A stretch of DNA of 64,000 nucleotides from PLanc-01 sp034678485 (GTDB lineage Bacteria > Planctomycetota > Phycisphaerae > Sedimentisphaerales > Anaerobacaceae): the NCBI GenBank assembly GCA_034678485.1, contig JAXDBU010000140.1:11936-75935 (forward strand), read 5' to 3'. A program made the translations under genes and the position numbers. Shown here piece by piece: positions 8,362 through 16,596 of the stretch (its first letter is position 1; every line of letters begins with the position of its first letter). The notes beneath the pieces were generated by a model. It was not told where the DNA came from and ran no database searches. It worked only from the letters and a program-made list of their open reading frames with translations.

Positions 8362-8507
8362 GAGGTTTATTATGCCGCTTGAAGCAACAGGGAAAACCAA
8401 TACCGGAATTCAAAAGAGCAATGTGCCGATTCGTCGCCGCCTGCCCAACAACATGAAAGAGAACATCCGTCAGGGTGAATCTCCCACCCCATTCCACTCC
8501 ATTGGTA
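8299..8507 (-). ncRNA. Candidate small RNA gene of unknown class (~210 nt)
   Basis: On the minus strand a near-consensus promoter (8541-8513) is followed about 210 bases later by a strong intrinsic terminator. No protein frame between them looks real. The transcript can fold: ACCAAT near its 5' end pairs with ATTGGT about 105 bases on, and GGAAT pairs with ATTCC just inside, closing a domain that holds a GGGTG/CACCC hairpin. I found no match to the conserved cores of tmRNA, RNase P RNA or the SRP RNA. Length recalls 6S RNA, but the 5' and 3' ends do not pair as expected for it. The class is therefore unknown. Confidence 0.5.
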
Positions 8508-8512
8508 TCGCA

Positions 8513-8541
8513 ATTATACCCCCAGGATGCTGAGATTGCAA
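8513..8541 (-). promoter_or_regulatory. Near-consensus sigma-70 promoter, minus strand
   Basis: Reading on the minus strand: TTGCAA (8541-8536), 17-base spacer, TATAAT (8518-8513). No protein gene starts downstream. The same -35 hexamer precedes accB (21017-21022). Transcription would start near 8507 and run toward the terminator at 8361-8299. Confidence 0.7.
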
Positions 8542-8579
8542 GACAAAAACGGGCTTCCGACCGCTTTTTTTTGACATTG

Positions 8580-8789
8580 GCCCCGATCGCGGCGGCTCGA
8601 TAAGTCCATTCAGAACAAGCCTTTGCGACAGGCGCGGTCGCGGAGCCCTATCAAGTGACATTTTTCTGCCAAGCCGATGAGGACGCCGGGACGGCATTCT
8701 GTGCCGTCCGCCGGGCCAATCCGGCGCCTCGGAGCCTCGCGGACGAGAGACGCGGTACCGGCATTTGACAGGTCGAGAGCAATAATCCC
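8580..8789. other. Structured non-coding stretch with two adjacent hairpins
   Basis: Between the small RNA promoter and the YggS gene there is no convincing protein frame. Two perfect hairpins abut: GACGGCA/TGCCGTC (8690-8708) and CGCCGG/CCGGCG (8709-8726). A weak hairpin followed by eight T lies at 8549-8572. The stretch may be a leader of the downstream gene or part of another RNA; I cannot decide. Confidence 0.4.
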
Positions 8790-8885
8790 TTGTGTGAAAT
8801 GGCAAAGTCCCATAGACTAACGACGCCGACTGAGCGTCTGATCACAAGACGGATTGATGCACTGCACTCGCTCACAGCCTTGGAC

Positions 8886-9608
8886 ATGACGAAGATAGCA
8901 GAGAGAATCGAACGCGTCGAAGGGACCATCGCGGAGACCTGCGCCCGGGCGGGACGGGAACGGCAGGACATCTGCCTGGTCGTCGTAACGAAATCGGCCG
9001 AGATCGAACAGATCGAGGAGGTGATCCGCCTCGGCCACAATCACCTCGGCGAGAACCGCGTACAGCAGTTGAAGAAAGTCGCCGCCCAGGTGGCTGACTT
9101 CGTACAGCAGTCGGCCGACGACCCGGCCGTCCCCAAGGAGATTCACTGGCACCTGATCGGCCACCTCCAGCGAAACAAGGTGCGCCCGATCCTGCCGACA
9201 GCCTCGCTCATCCATTCCGTGGATACGCTGCGCCTGGCGGAGGAGATCAACACCTCCGCGGCCAGGCTGGGCCTGTGCCCGCGCGTGCTGCTGCAGGTGA
9301 ATACATCGAACGAGCCGCAGAAGTACGGCGTGCCGGTTGGGGCAGCCACCCATTTGGCCGAACAGATCGAGACGTTGCCGCACCTGAAGCTGATCGGACT
9401 GATGACGATGGCCCCGCTGACCCGCAACAAAGACGTCATTCGCGCGTGTTTCCAGCGAGCTCGCGACCTGCACTGCGAGATGCGGGGCGAGAAGATCGTC
9501 GCCAATCAGTTCACCGAGCTGAGCATGGGCATGAGCTCGGACTACGAGATCGCCATCGAGGAAGGGGCGACCATCCTCCGCATCGGCTCGGCTATCTTCG
9601 CCGGGTGA
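8886..9608 (+). CDS. YggS family pyridoxal-phosphate homeostasis protein
   Basis: A 240-residue alanine-racemase-fold PLP-binding protein thought to balance B6 vitamers and some amino acids; no racemase activity is expected. The PLP lysine is in VVTKSAE (about Lys36). Family blocks seen: GENRVQQLKKK-like GENRVQQLKK, WHLIGHLQRNKVR, HSVDTLRLAEE, and the C-terminal LSMGMSSDYEIAIEEGATI with the phosphate-binding GSAIFAG end. I chose the ATG at 8886; an ATG at 8799 and a longer in-frame extension to 8790 exist, but the extra residues do not resemble the family. Confidence 0.93.
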   Translation: MTKIAERIERVEGTIAETCARAGRERQDICLVVVTKSAEIEQIEEVIRLGHNHLGENRVQQLKKVAAQVADFVQQSADDPAVPKEIHWHLIGHLQRNKVRPILPTASLIHSVDTLRLAEEINTSAARLGLCPRVLLQVNTSNEPQKYGVPVGAATHLAEQIETLPHLKLIGLMTMAPLTRNKDVIRACFQRARDLHCEMRGEKIVANQFTELSMGMSSDYEIAIEEGATILRIGSAIFAG

Positions 9609-9770
9609 GGTCCGCCCCAGAGCCGGCCGGACGCCCATTTTGCGCAAGTCCGCTCCTATTCGAACAAATCCCCAAAGTGACGCGCGGATTGAGACGACAT
9701 TATAGACGCCAAACCGCGTGCAGGGACGTGCGCCGCACCTCCCGACGCGAGAGAAGAAAAGGCGATCATT

Positions 9771-11048
9771 ATGGGGCACACGAGGACCGCAAAGAACATG
9801 ACCACACCGACAGGTTTCATTGACGTGGTCTATCTGTCCGATAAGCCACGGATGTCGGCGGAGATCCGCCGACTGTTTCGCCAGAAGAAGCTGACGTACC
9901 ACCTGCTGCCACTCGAACGATATGGCGAGATTCGGTCCCGGACGGACCGGATCGGGACCGTCCTCGTCGATGCCGAGGGGATCGACATCAGCGAGGACCA
10001 ACGTCTCGGTCGAATCCTCGAAGCCCTCGAACGGGACAACATCGGAATCGTCCTGCTGACCCAGCGGATCAAACGTCCTGTCCGGAGCTTCTCCCTCGTC
10101 TCTTCCGAGACCAGCTTCTCGATGGCCAGCAGTGTCGATTCCATCTCCATGGACGATCTCTGGGCGAGCATCAATGTCAACCTGGCCCAACGCAAACACC
10201 AGCACTCCGGGATCACGACCAAGGCCCCCGGCCCGACCAGCCTGTCCGAACGGCTCTGGGACAAGAAACCCGCGGACCCGGCCGAGACACACGGGTCTTT
10301 CGTGGACAGCGTGAAGGAGCAGCTCCGCCTGGCGGGCCTGCTCCAGCGGGACTTCCTGCCCGCCCAATTGCCCAACAGCGACGACCTCCAGTGGGCGGTC
10401 ACCTTCCTGCCGGCCGAGTGGGTGTCGGGCGACATCTACGACGTCGCCCGGATCGACGAGCAGCACATCGGCTTCTACGTCGCCGACGCAGTCGGGCACT
10501 CCATGCCCGCCGCCCTGCTGACCATGTTCATCAAGCAGGCGCTGGTCATGCGTCAGACCACCGAGAAGAACTATCGCATCTTCTCCCCCGCCGAGGTGAT
10601 CAAGAATCTGAACCAGAAGATGGCCGGTCAGAAGCTCTCCGGCTATCAGTTCGCCACCTGCTGTTACTGCCTGCTCAACGTCAAGACACGACAGCTCACC
10701 TTCGCCCGCGCGGGCCATCCCTATCCGATCCTGCTGCGAAAGGGCGAGCCGCCACGACAGCTCGAAGCTCGCGGGTCGCTCCTGGGCATCTTCGAGAGCG
10801 CCGAGTTCGTCCAGGAGAGCGTCCAGTTGCAGGCCGGCGACAGGCTGCTGCTGTATTCCGACGGCGCCGAACTGCTCGTCGGGCGTCTGCACGACAAGGC
10901 AGGCTTCCAGTTCGCCGAGGAATTCCTGGCGATGACGGACTGCCCGATCTCCGAGATCGTGGACCGCCTGACGGAGCAGGCCCGCAGCCGGGACATCGAC
11001 CCGGCGGAAGTGGACGACCTGACCCTCGTCGGTCTCGAAATCCAATGA
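9771..11048 (+). CDS. PP2C-type (SpoIIE/RsbU) phosphatase with N-terminal receiver-like domain
   Basis: The C-terminal half (about residues 190-424) is a SpoIIE/RsbU-type Ser/Thr phosphatase: VSGDIYD, VADAVGHSMPAALLT, ARAGHPYPIL, LLGIF, LLLYSDGAEL and DDLTLVGLEI supply the metal-binding Asp residues. The first 130 residues form a response-receiver-like domain with an Asp in VLVDAEG at the end of a strand, but the usual acidic pocket and the Lys are not clear. A typical role is to dephosphorylate an anti-sigma-factor antagonist in a partner-switching stress pathway; no such partner gene lies nearby. Starts at 9771 or 9798 (MTTPTG) are both possible. Confidence 0.88.
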   Translation: MGHTRTAKNMTTPTGFIDVVYLSDKPRMSAEIRRLFRQKKLTYHLLPLERYGEIRSRTDRIGTVLVDAEGIDISEDQRLGRILEALERDNIGIVLLTQRIKRPVRSFSLVSSETSFSMASSVDSISMDDLWASINVNLAQRKHQHSGITTKAPGPTSLSERLWDKKPADPAETHGSFVDSVKEQLRLAGLLQRDFLPAQLPNSDDLQWAVTFLPAEWVSGDIYDVARIDEQHIGFYVADAVGHSMPAALLTMFIKQALVMRQTTEKNYRIFSPAEVIKNLNQKMAGQKLSGYQFATCCYCLLNVKTRQLTFARAGHPYPILLRKGEPPRQLEARGSLLGIFESAEFVQESVQLQAGDRLLLYSDGAELLVGRLHDKAGFQFAEEFLAMTDCPISEIVDRLTEQARSRDIDPAEVDDLTLVGLEIQ

Positions 11049-11120
11049 CCGGAACTCCGCAGGCGCGTCTTCAGGCCGCACGACGCGCCAATCGGCACTC
11101 CTTTCAGCTTCGTACTGCAC

Positions 11121-12257
11121 TCAGAACGCCCCCCATTCCCCGTGGATCTTCGCCCCCGATCGGAGCCTGCCCTCGACCTGATCGGGGGTCGAGGGCAGGC
11201 TCTTCGCGGAATGACACGCCCGGCTGGAGACTCCTCCCAAGATTGGGTTCGTTTCGCACGATGGATCGTGAAGCGTGAAGGGTGAAGCGTCTCGGCTGGA
11301 GGCCGCGTCGCTCGTCGCTCGTCTCTCGTCGTTCGCAGCGGCGCCGCAAGTCATCTTCGTAGCACGGGCATCTTGCCCGTGAGGGGGTTCCCCAAACGCG
11401 CTCTCTTCGCGTTGGGGGGCCCCAGTAGCATGGGCGTCCCGCCCATGATTTCCGTCCGCCGCATTCGCCGCGACGCCGCAAGGCGGTATGTTCTCTTCGT
11501 TCGTAGTGACGCCGTGAGGCGTTATCCTCTCTTGGAGTCTGAAGTGTGAGGTTTGAAGTGTGAAGTCAGAGTCGTTGCCCGCAACCCTACGCGTCGCGTC
11601 GGACGCTCTCTCCGGCACAGGTCTTGCGCCAAACGAACCCAATTTCGCCCCTGCTGCGGCCTCCTGACCCGCCGGAAGGCTGCCTTCCAAACGGGAAGCC
11701 TCCCCCGACCGGGCCACCGTGCGCACCTCCCGCTCCCTCCGCAGTTGGGCCATCGTCCGGTACAGGCTGCTCTCGATCCGCCGTTCATACATCAGCAGGC
11801 GGTCCAGGACCCGCGCCCCGCCGAAGTCCTCCACGACCACCTTGCCCAAAGCGGCATCCTCGTCGAGTAGGCCGGCAACGCTCCGATCCCACTCGCTGCC
11901 CTTGATCTGCTTCCACTCCTCGTGTCGGGCCTCCAGCAGCGGTTCCGGCTCCCCATCGTCCAGCGCCGCAAACGCCGCGTTCTGGAGCCGCTCGGCGCGT
12001 CGCAGCCGCCAGGAGAGCCCGACGACCCGCGCCGCGAGCATCGCCTCCACCGCTCCGGCCGGTGCCAGCTCCCGGAGCATCCCTTCCCGGTAGACTTCAA
12101 ATTCCGCCGGGTCTTCCCCCTGGATGACCGCGTCCCGCGCCAGCAGCCCATGCTTGAGAGCATTCTGTGATACCCTCTCCTTGCCTTCCGCCGTACGCGG
12201 CCCCGTGGACTTCTGGGCATTCAACTGATTCGCCTGGATCTGTGCAACCGTCGCCAT
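11121..12257 (-). CDS. Hypothetical protein with STGPRTAEGK/NALKHGL N-terminus and repeat-derived tail
   Basis: I do not know a function. The first 60 residues carry the signature STGPRTAEGK and NALKHGLLARD that I recognise from many planctomycete hypothetical proteins; residues 60-200 are predicted helical and charged (RLRRAERLQNAAFAAL). From about residue 215 the sequence changes to low-complexity text such as GRDAHATG and GQDARATK, which is the translation of interspersed DNA repeats (11340-11540). The tail is therefore probably a repeat invasion that stayed in frame, and the true functional domain is the N-terminal 200 residues. ATG at 12257. Confidence 0.7.
   Translation of the reverse strand: MATVAQIQANQLNAQKSTGPRTAEGKERVSQNALKHGLLARDAVIQGEDPAEFEVYREGMLRELAPAGAVEAMLAARVVGLSWRLRRAERLQNAAFAALDDGEPEPLLEARHEEWKQIKGSEWDRSVAGLLDEDAALGKVVVEDFGGARVLDRLLMYERRIESSLYRTMAQLRREREVRTVARSGEASRLEGSLPAGQEAAAGAKLGSFGARPVPERASDATRRVAGNDSDFTLQTSHFRLQERITPHGVTTNEENIPPCGVAANAADGNHGRDAHATGAPQREESAFGEPPHGQDARATKMTCGAAANDERRATSDAASSRDASPFTLHDPSCETNPILGGVSSRACHSAKSLPSTPDQVEGRLRSGAKIHGEWGAF
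11340..11560. repeat. Cluster of short palindromic repeats inside a coding tail
   Basis: Includes GTAGCACGGGCATCTTGCCC (11359-11378), GTAGCATGGGCGTCCCGCCC (11426-11445) and TTCGTAGTGACGCCGTGAGG (11500-11519). The last type recurs at 62756-62779. Stretches such as TGAAGTGTGAGGTTTGAAGT near 11539-11558 are a further simple repeat. Confidence 0.65.
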
Positions 12258-12970
12258 ACTGAGCCCTCCAAATCTATGACTTACGATCTGCGTCTTGCGT
12301 TCTGCGATCTGTCGCCCCCAACGGGGCGATATGTATGGGTATTATACCATAGTCCTCGGCCAATTTCAACAACAATACAACAAACCACACGAATATTTTC
12401 CGTCTCCTAAAGCCTGTTCCCGCCGGGACTAACAAAACACCCCGAAAGAATCTTCACCACAGAGGCACGGAGGTCACGGAGAAGGCTGTTGGTAGTGTGT
12501 CCGTAAGAGCCTGCCCTGAGCTTGTCGAGGGGGCATATCTTCGGGTCACGGGGCACGAGCCACGGATCACGGCTCAGGAACCGCTGATGAACGCTGATGC
12601 ACGGCGACGCCGACCGTGTCATTCCCGCGAAGGCCGGAATCCAGATTCTTCTAACCACAGAGGACACCGAGGGCCACAGAGGCAGCGAGGGTATGTGGAA
12701 TTCGGCGACAGCGGCAGCGTGGGCTCCGTCCACCATCTTCCTTCTTCCCCCGTGGCGAGGGCGCGAGCGCCCTTGTGTCACGAGGCCGTCCCCCGCCTTC
12801 GCGGGGGCAGGCGTTGGCCTCGCTGGCCCACCGGTGCGTTTCTCGCTCTGCGGATGCCGGCGGGGAGGGGGTTGTTCGGAGTACCGCCTTCAGGCGGCAT
12901 ACTCAGTCCGGTCTTTACCTTCTGTATGGCTTCGTGTACACTATCTGCATGAGTTGGTCACGGTTATGAC
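12258..12970. repeat. Intergenic repeat island without a gene
   Basis: No credible gene. It holds several widespread repeat types: ACCACAGAGGCACGGAGGTC (12457-12476) and ACCACAGAGGACACCGAGGG (12654-12673), both of the CCACAGAG family; CCTGCCCTGAGCTTGTCGAG (12511-12530); CATTCCCGCGAAGGCCGGAA (12620-12639); and the hairpin-forming CCCGCCTTCGCGGGGGCAGG (12791-12810). The left part (12320-12400) is AT-rich and may hold the promoter of the minus-strand gene at 12257. Confidence 0.6.
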
Positions 12971-13222
12971 ATGGTGAAGAAGAAATCCAACGACGAACGA
13001 AGTGAGGATCTCCGCCCGGAGTATGATCTCGGCAAGCTCCTGCGAACTGACGTGCAGGGCAAGTACGCTGCGAGGTTCCGCGAGGGAACGAATCTCGTTC
13101 TCCTGGCTCCGGATGTGGCCGACGCGTTTCCGACCGCAGAGTCTGTCAATGAGGCCCTTCGTCTGGTCCTTCAACTGACCGATCTCCGCTCCAAGAAACG
13201 AAAGCCCTCCCGCCAACGCTGA
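12971..13222 (+). CDS. Small conserved hypothetical protein (possible antitoxin-like)
   Basis: An 83-residue charged protein. The core from EYDLGKLLRTDVQGKYAARF through NLVLLAPDVADAFPTAESVN to EALRLVLQL resembles a widespread family of small proteins of about 60-90 residues, often annotated as hypothetical and sometimes found next to toxins. No toxin-like partner is visible here. A basic tail (SKKRKPSRQR) ends it. The ATG at 12971 is the only good start; no strong ribosome-binding site. Function not known. Confidence 0.6.
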   Translation: MVKKKSNDERSEDLRPEYDLGKLLRTDVQGKYAARFREGTNLVLLAPDVADAFPTAESVNEALRLVLQLTDLRSKKRKPSRQR

Positions 13223-13463
13223 GACTCGCCAGAACGGCCAAGATACCGGGGATAGTCATCCTCTCGTCTCCGGAAAATGGTAGTTGACCCCAGTATCCCA
13301 CCAGTATCCCATTATGACCGCTATTCCCATACTTGCGATGTGCCATCTGCGTCCCCTCATCAGTACTGCCCCGATCAAGCAAGTTCCTGAACCATGTGTC
13401 AAATGCCTGACCACCGATCGACATCGGGGTCAGCGCGTTCGTCGCGTAGGTGATCGTTCTCTC
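13223..13463. other. Non-coding gap between a small plus-strand gene and a minus-strand gene
   Basis: 240 bases with no gene. A short tandem CAGTATCCCAC/CAGTATCCCAT is at 13290-13311. Nothing else recognisable. Confidence 0.4.
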
Positions 13464-14528
13464 CTACTTCCAGCGAAGCTGCTTCAATTCCTCCTCTGTG
13501 CGGATGAACTTCACCGTGCCATCATTCAACAGAACGCAGCCGCCTTTCGGGTCGTGGTTGTCGAAGGTGAACAACTCCGGCCCGCCGTGCTGATTCCAGC
13601 CCGGCTTGGATTCGAAGAGAAGGATCATGTCTTTGGGTGAGTCCTCTCGGCAGTTGGGGTTCATCGCGTAGTCGGAGATCCAGGTGTCTACAGGCTGACT
13701 TGACGTACTGGCCTTGCGCACTCGCTGATAATCATACACGTCAGGGCACACATGTATACCTGGGCAGGTGAACACCCCGGCTATATAGGTGTCGGGGTAC
13801 ATGCGTACTATTTTGTCGCTGCCTATCTCCGCGTTGGTATAGTTGTTGCGAGCATTTTCCACAATCGTATCACACCAGTGATTCGGATCCAACTGCGGAC
13901 GAACAGCCTGTCCGCTTTCCCAGAGCCCCTGATAGATCAGGTAACATAGATGTCTCCCACACTGCCACCTTCTTCGCAGAGGTTCGAGTCCCGGGGGATC
14001 AAGGCTTGCTAAGCTCAGACCATACTCTGCATCGCACGAGAAGAGACGCCAGCCGCTGCGTATTTCCGACCTACCATATATAGAGAGAGGTACCCTGCCG
14101 CCCCAGGGCCGATGGCCGACGATCTTGGTCGGAGGGTCCATAGCAATCATCAACAACGACCACCGCCAGCCCAGGTACGTGTACGTGTCCTGGCTGACCT
14201 GTTGCGCAAAAGCCTTGACTTGTTTTTGACCCGTCACCGTCCACGTGTCGTAGGATTGTATATAGTCCCTCTCCTCCTCGTTGAAGACCCCCTTCTGCAT
14301 GGATGTGCTTGGAGAGAAGTAATGAAGGGCTCCCCCGGCATATCGAACTTCAATACGCGTACAACTGCCGAGGTCAGGAGGCATAGGATAGCACGCGAGG
14401 TGCCGCACGATGACCAGTGCAGACAGCACCACCACCACGACAACAACAACAGCAAGTCTTCTTTGGACGAGAGATACGAAGTGTGGGGCGCTATCTCCCG
14501 ATTGCTGTTCGTCGCGCGTCACTGACAT
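13464..14528 (-). CDS. Membrane-anchored protein with pseudopilin-like C-terminus
   Basis: 354 residues from the preferred ATG at 14528 (SVTRDEQQ follows). One hydrophobic segment rich in Val (LAVVVVVVVVLSALVIV, about residues 26-42) anchors it; the rest should be outside the cytoplasm. The end, FDNHDPKGGCVLLNDGTVKF, resembles the H-x9-DG type ending of planctomycete pseudopilins, although the prepilin N-terminus is lacking. Cysteines are frequent (about a dozen). Base composition is more AT-rich than the core genes around it. Function unknown; the neighbour at 14852 is another secreted orphan in the same direction. Confidence 0.6.
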   Translation of the reverse strand: MSVTRDEQQSGDSAPHFVSLVQRRLAVVVVVVVVLSALVIVRHLACYPMPPDLGSCTRIEVRYAGGALHYFSPSTSMQKGVFNEEERDYIQSYDTWTVTGQKQVKAFAQQVSQDTYTYLGWRWSLLMIAMDPPTKIVGHRPWGGRVPLSIYGRSEIRSGWRLFSCDAEYGLSLASLDPPGLEPLRRRWQCGRHLCYLIYQGLWESGQAVRPQLDPNHWCDTIVENARNNYTNAEIGSDKIVRMYPDTYIAGVFTCPGIHVCPDVYDYQRVRKASTSSQPVDTWISDYAMNPNCREDSPKDMILLFESKPGWNQHGGPELFTFDNHDPKGGCVLLNDGTVKFIRTEEELKQLRWK

Positions 14529-14851
14529 CTCGGTCCATCCCGGATCTACTACGAAAAGGCCAGTCCCGCTGGGCTCACCAAACGCACTGCGGAACATTCC
14601 AAATAGACACATTGCGCTTCGTAATGTACATGCCCACGGGGTCTGGTATCCAGTATTCTACTGTCTGCGATCTCTCGGCCCCATTGTAATACCGATTTGA
14701 CGGATAACAAGTCTTGTATTCCGGAATTCTCGTCAAAGCTTAAAATAAGGGATGACCCGCGAGAGTCCCTCCAAGTACCCCACCGACGCAAAGACGCCTT
14801 AAAGCGTAGACGAAGGGCTGACCGTCGAAGTCCCCAGAGTGTTAATGCGCC

Positions 14852-15391
14852 TCAACTGTATGTCCAATAAACATACAACTGCTGGCTATCTATATCGTAG
14901 AATATCATGTAGCGTGCAGGAGCTTTTTCGAAGTTGTGGTAGTACCAGCCGTGGTGGATGTCATAGACACTCTTGAACCAGGGCTCCGAGCGGATGCCAA
15001 TGTCCTTGGCAATGCAGAACAACTCGGGGTTGCTGATGAACTCCGGAGTACCAGTGAGTGAATGAGTCGCCAGAATCCGATACTGGTCGCCTACGATTAC
15101 GAATTCGATGTAGCATTTGGCATCGGCTCTGCGAAGATAGTTCAACGCTTGGTCTGCAGACGCAGTGAATTTCACGTTCAGGTACTTTGCGAAGCTCCCA
15201 CCCACCCGATAACGCACATCAGCAACGCTATTGGCTAACACCGGTAACCTCCGAGACGATAGAGCCTCGTTGGCACGTCGAATTGTCTCTGCAGCTGACA
15301 CCTGAGGAGTTGAGCGATCACATGATAGCGATAATTCACACAGCAAGCAGCAGACGATCGTCGTAGCGATTGCAGACATCAAGTGTCTCAT
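14852..15391 (-). CDS. Secreted or lipid-anchored hypothetical protein
   Basis: 179 residues starting with a signal peptide (MRHLMSAIATTIVCCLLCEL) and a possible but weak lipobox ending at LSLSC. The mature part is mixed alpha/beta with many aromatic residues (WFKSVYDIHHGWYYHNF). I recognise no family. It is in the same direction as the membrane protein at 13464 and separated from it by about 320 bases. The AT-rich composition suggests it belongs to the same acquired stretch. Confidence 0.55.
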   Translation of the reverse strand: MRHLMSAIATTIVCCLLCELSLSCDRSTPQVSAAETIRRANEALSSRRLPVLANSVADVRYRVGGSFAKYLNVKFTASADQALNYLRRADAKCYIEFVIVGDQYRILATHSLTGTPEFISNPELFCIAKDIGIRSEPWFKSVYDIHHGWYYHNFEKAPARYMIFYDIDSQQLYVYWTYS

Positions 15392-15486
15392 CTCTTGACC
15401 TCAATGGCGCATTAACACACGCAGTACAACACGGCCGTTCGGAGATGGCACGAGCGATCCGGTAGCGCCGTGAACTTCTTGAGACC

Positions 15487-15518
15487 GGGGACTCGGTCCC
15501 CAGACCCCTGGGGTTTTT
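15487..15518 (+). terminator. Terminator hairpin with an overlapping competing stem
   Basis: CCCCAG/CTGGGG (15498-15503 with 15508-15513) followed by five T. An alternative stem GGGGAC/GTCCCC (15487-15492 with 15496-15501) uses the same C run, so only one can form. No gene follows on the plus strand; what would be terminated is unclear. The rest of 15392-15793 holds no gene that I can support. Confidence 0.4.
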
Positions 15519-15793
15519 CGCTTTGAACCAGGAACAGGGTGAAGGGAAGGCGACGCTGGGTACCCACAACGTCGCCCCTGTCCCTGGGTCGCGACGGCGC
15601 TCGGGTTGTTTCCCAGCAGAGCCCTATCCTCCGTCACCATTTCGCCCGCCATTTGGACTGGCACAACGATCCAACTCATCTCGACCTCGCCCGACTCGTC
15701 CGACAAACCGGAACCGCCAAGCACTTCGTCGCCGCTTCATCGAGTATCGCGAAATGGGTTGCGGGAAGCAAGAACAAAGCGGGAAGACCGCCC

Positions 15794-15951
15794 GAGAAAT
15801 TCGAATATCGAAATCCGAAATCCGAAACAAATTCAAAGCACAAAGCTCAAATAACCGAAACGCTGCCGCACGCCGGAGAGTCCGTTTGGATCATTGAGGC
15901 TTCTGGTCATTCGTGCTTGTTTCGGATTTCGAGTTTCGTGCTTCGAGTTTG
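15794..15951. repeat. MITE-like ~155-base repeat, copy A
   Basis: Begins with GAAATTCGAATATCGAAATC, ends with TTTCGGATTTCGAGTTTCGT. Ends are roughly inverted repeats of each other (CGAAATCCGAAA versus TTTCGGATTTCG). Related copies lie at 52664-52815 and 61531-61692. Confidence 0.8.
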
Positions 15952-15990
15952 CCCACCGGTGGTTCCGGGCACCAGCGGTGAGCCCGCGTG

Positions 15991-16596
15991 TCACGCACCG
16001 TCGGGCGTGATGTCCTCGAAGCAGGCCGGGGCGCGTTCCTTGAGGATTGCCAGCATCTTGGTGCAGGCTTTGCGGATCTCCCACTGGGCTTTGGCCGACA
16101 GGCGGAGCTTGAAGATGTGACGCCACTCGCGGAAATCCGCGGAGACCACGATCTCGCTGACGCAGGCGTTGGGCAGCACGAAGCGAGCGTCCTCCTTTTT
16201 GAGGCCGCGATCCCGCCACTTGCGATACATCTGCTGGATCGTCTGCATGTCCCGGCGGAAGTCCTCGACGTACTCGGGCGGCAGCGTCTCGGGCAGGACG
16301 TAGGCGAACTGGCCCTCGTTGACGTACCGCTGCGACTGCTGCGAGACCGCCATGAGCCGATGGCGGACGAGCTGGTGCGTCATCGCACGCGAGCAGTTGC
16401 GGATGCGGAACGTCGCGTAGGCGTGCTCCAGAGGGGATTCATGGCCCATCTTGAGCAGACGCTTGATGAACGCGGCGTCGGAGTCTTCCTCAATGCGGTC
16501 GAAACTCAGATAGCACGTCCTTCCGGCCTGCTCGATCACCTTCTCGGCATCGGGCGTGATCGCAACAAGCTCCACTTCCAGTTGAACGTCAGACAC
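15991..16596 (-). CDS. thyX: Flavin-dependent thymidylate synthase ThyX
   Basis: ThyX makes dTMP from dUMP using methylenetetrahydrofolate and FADH2. The ThyX motif appears as RHRLMAVSQQSQRY at residues 78-91 (R-H-R then S and R), preceded by HESPLEHAYATFRI. At 201 residues it is normal. The last 8 bases of the upstream metabolic gene overlap its start, so both are translated together; this links two users of methylenetetrahydrofolate. No thyA is seen in the window. Confidence 0.95.
   Translation of the reverse strand: MSDVQLEVELVAITPDAEKVIEQAGRTCYLSFDRIEEDSDAAFIKRLLKMGHESPLEHAYATFRIRNCSRAMTHQLVRHRLMAVSQQSQRYVNEGQFAYVLPETLPPEYVEDFRRDMQTIQQMYRKWRDRGLKKEDARFVLPNACVSEIVVSADFREWRHIFKLRLSAKAQWEIRKACTKMLAILKERAPACFEDITPDGA

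Noticed and set aside
8299..8541. tmRNA, RNase P RNA, SRP RNA or 6S RNA
   Set aside because: None of the conserved cores could be found, and the ends do not pair as in 6S. Kept as an unknown RNA.
15539..16120. Plus-strand open frame of about 190 codons
   Set aside because: It runs through repeat copy A and into thyX on the other strand; the residues look random.
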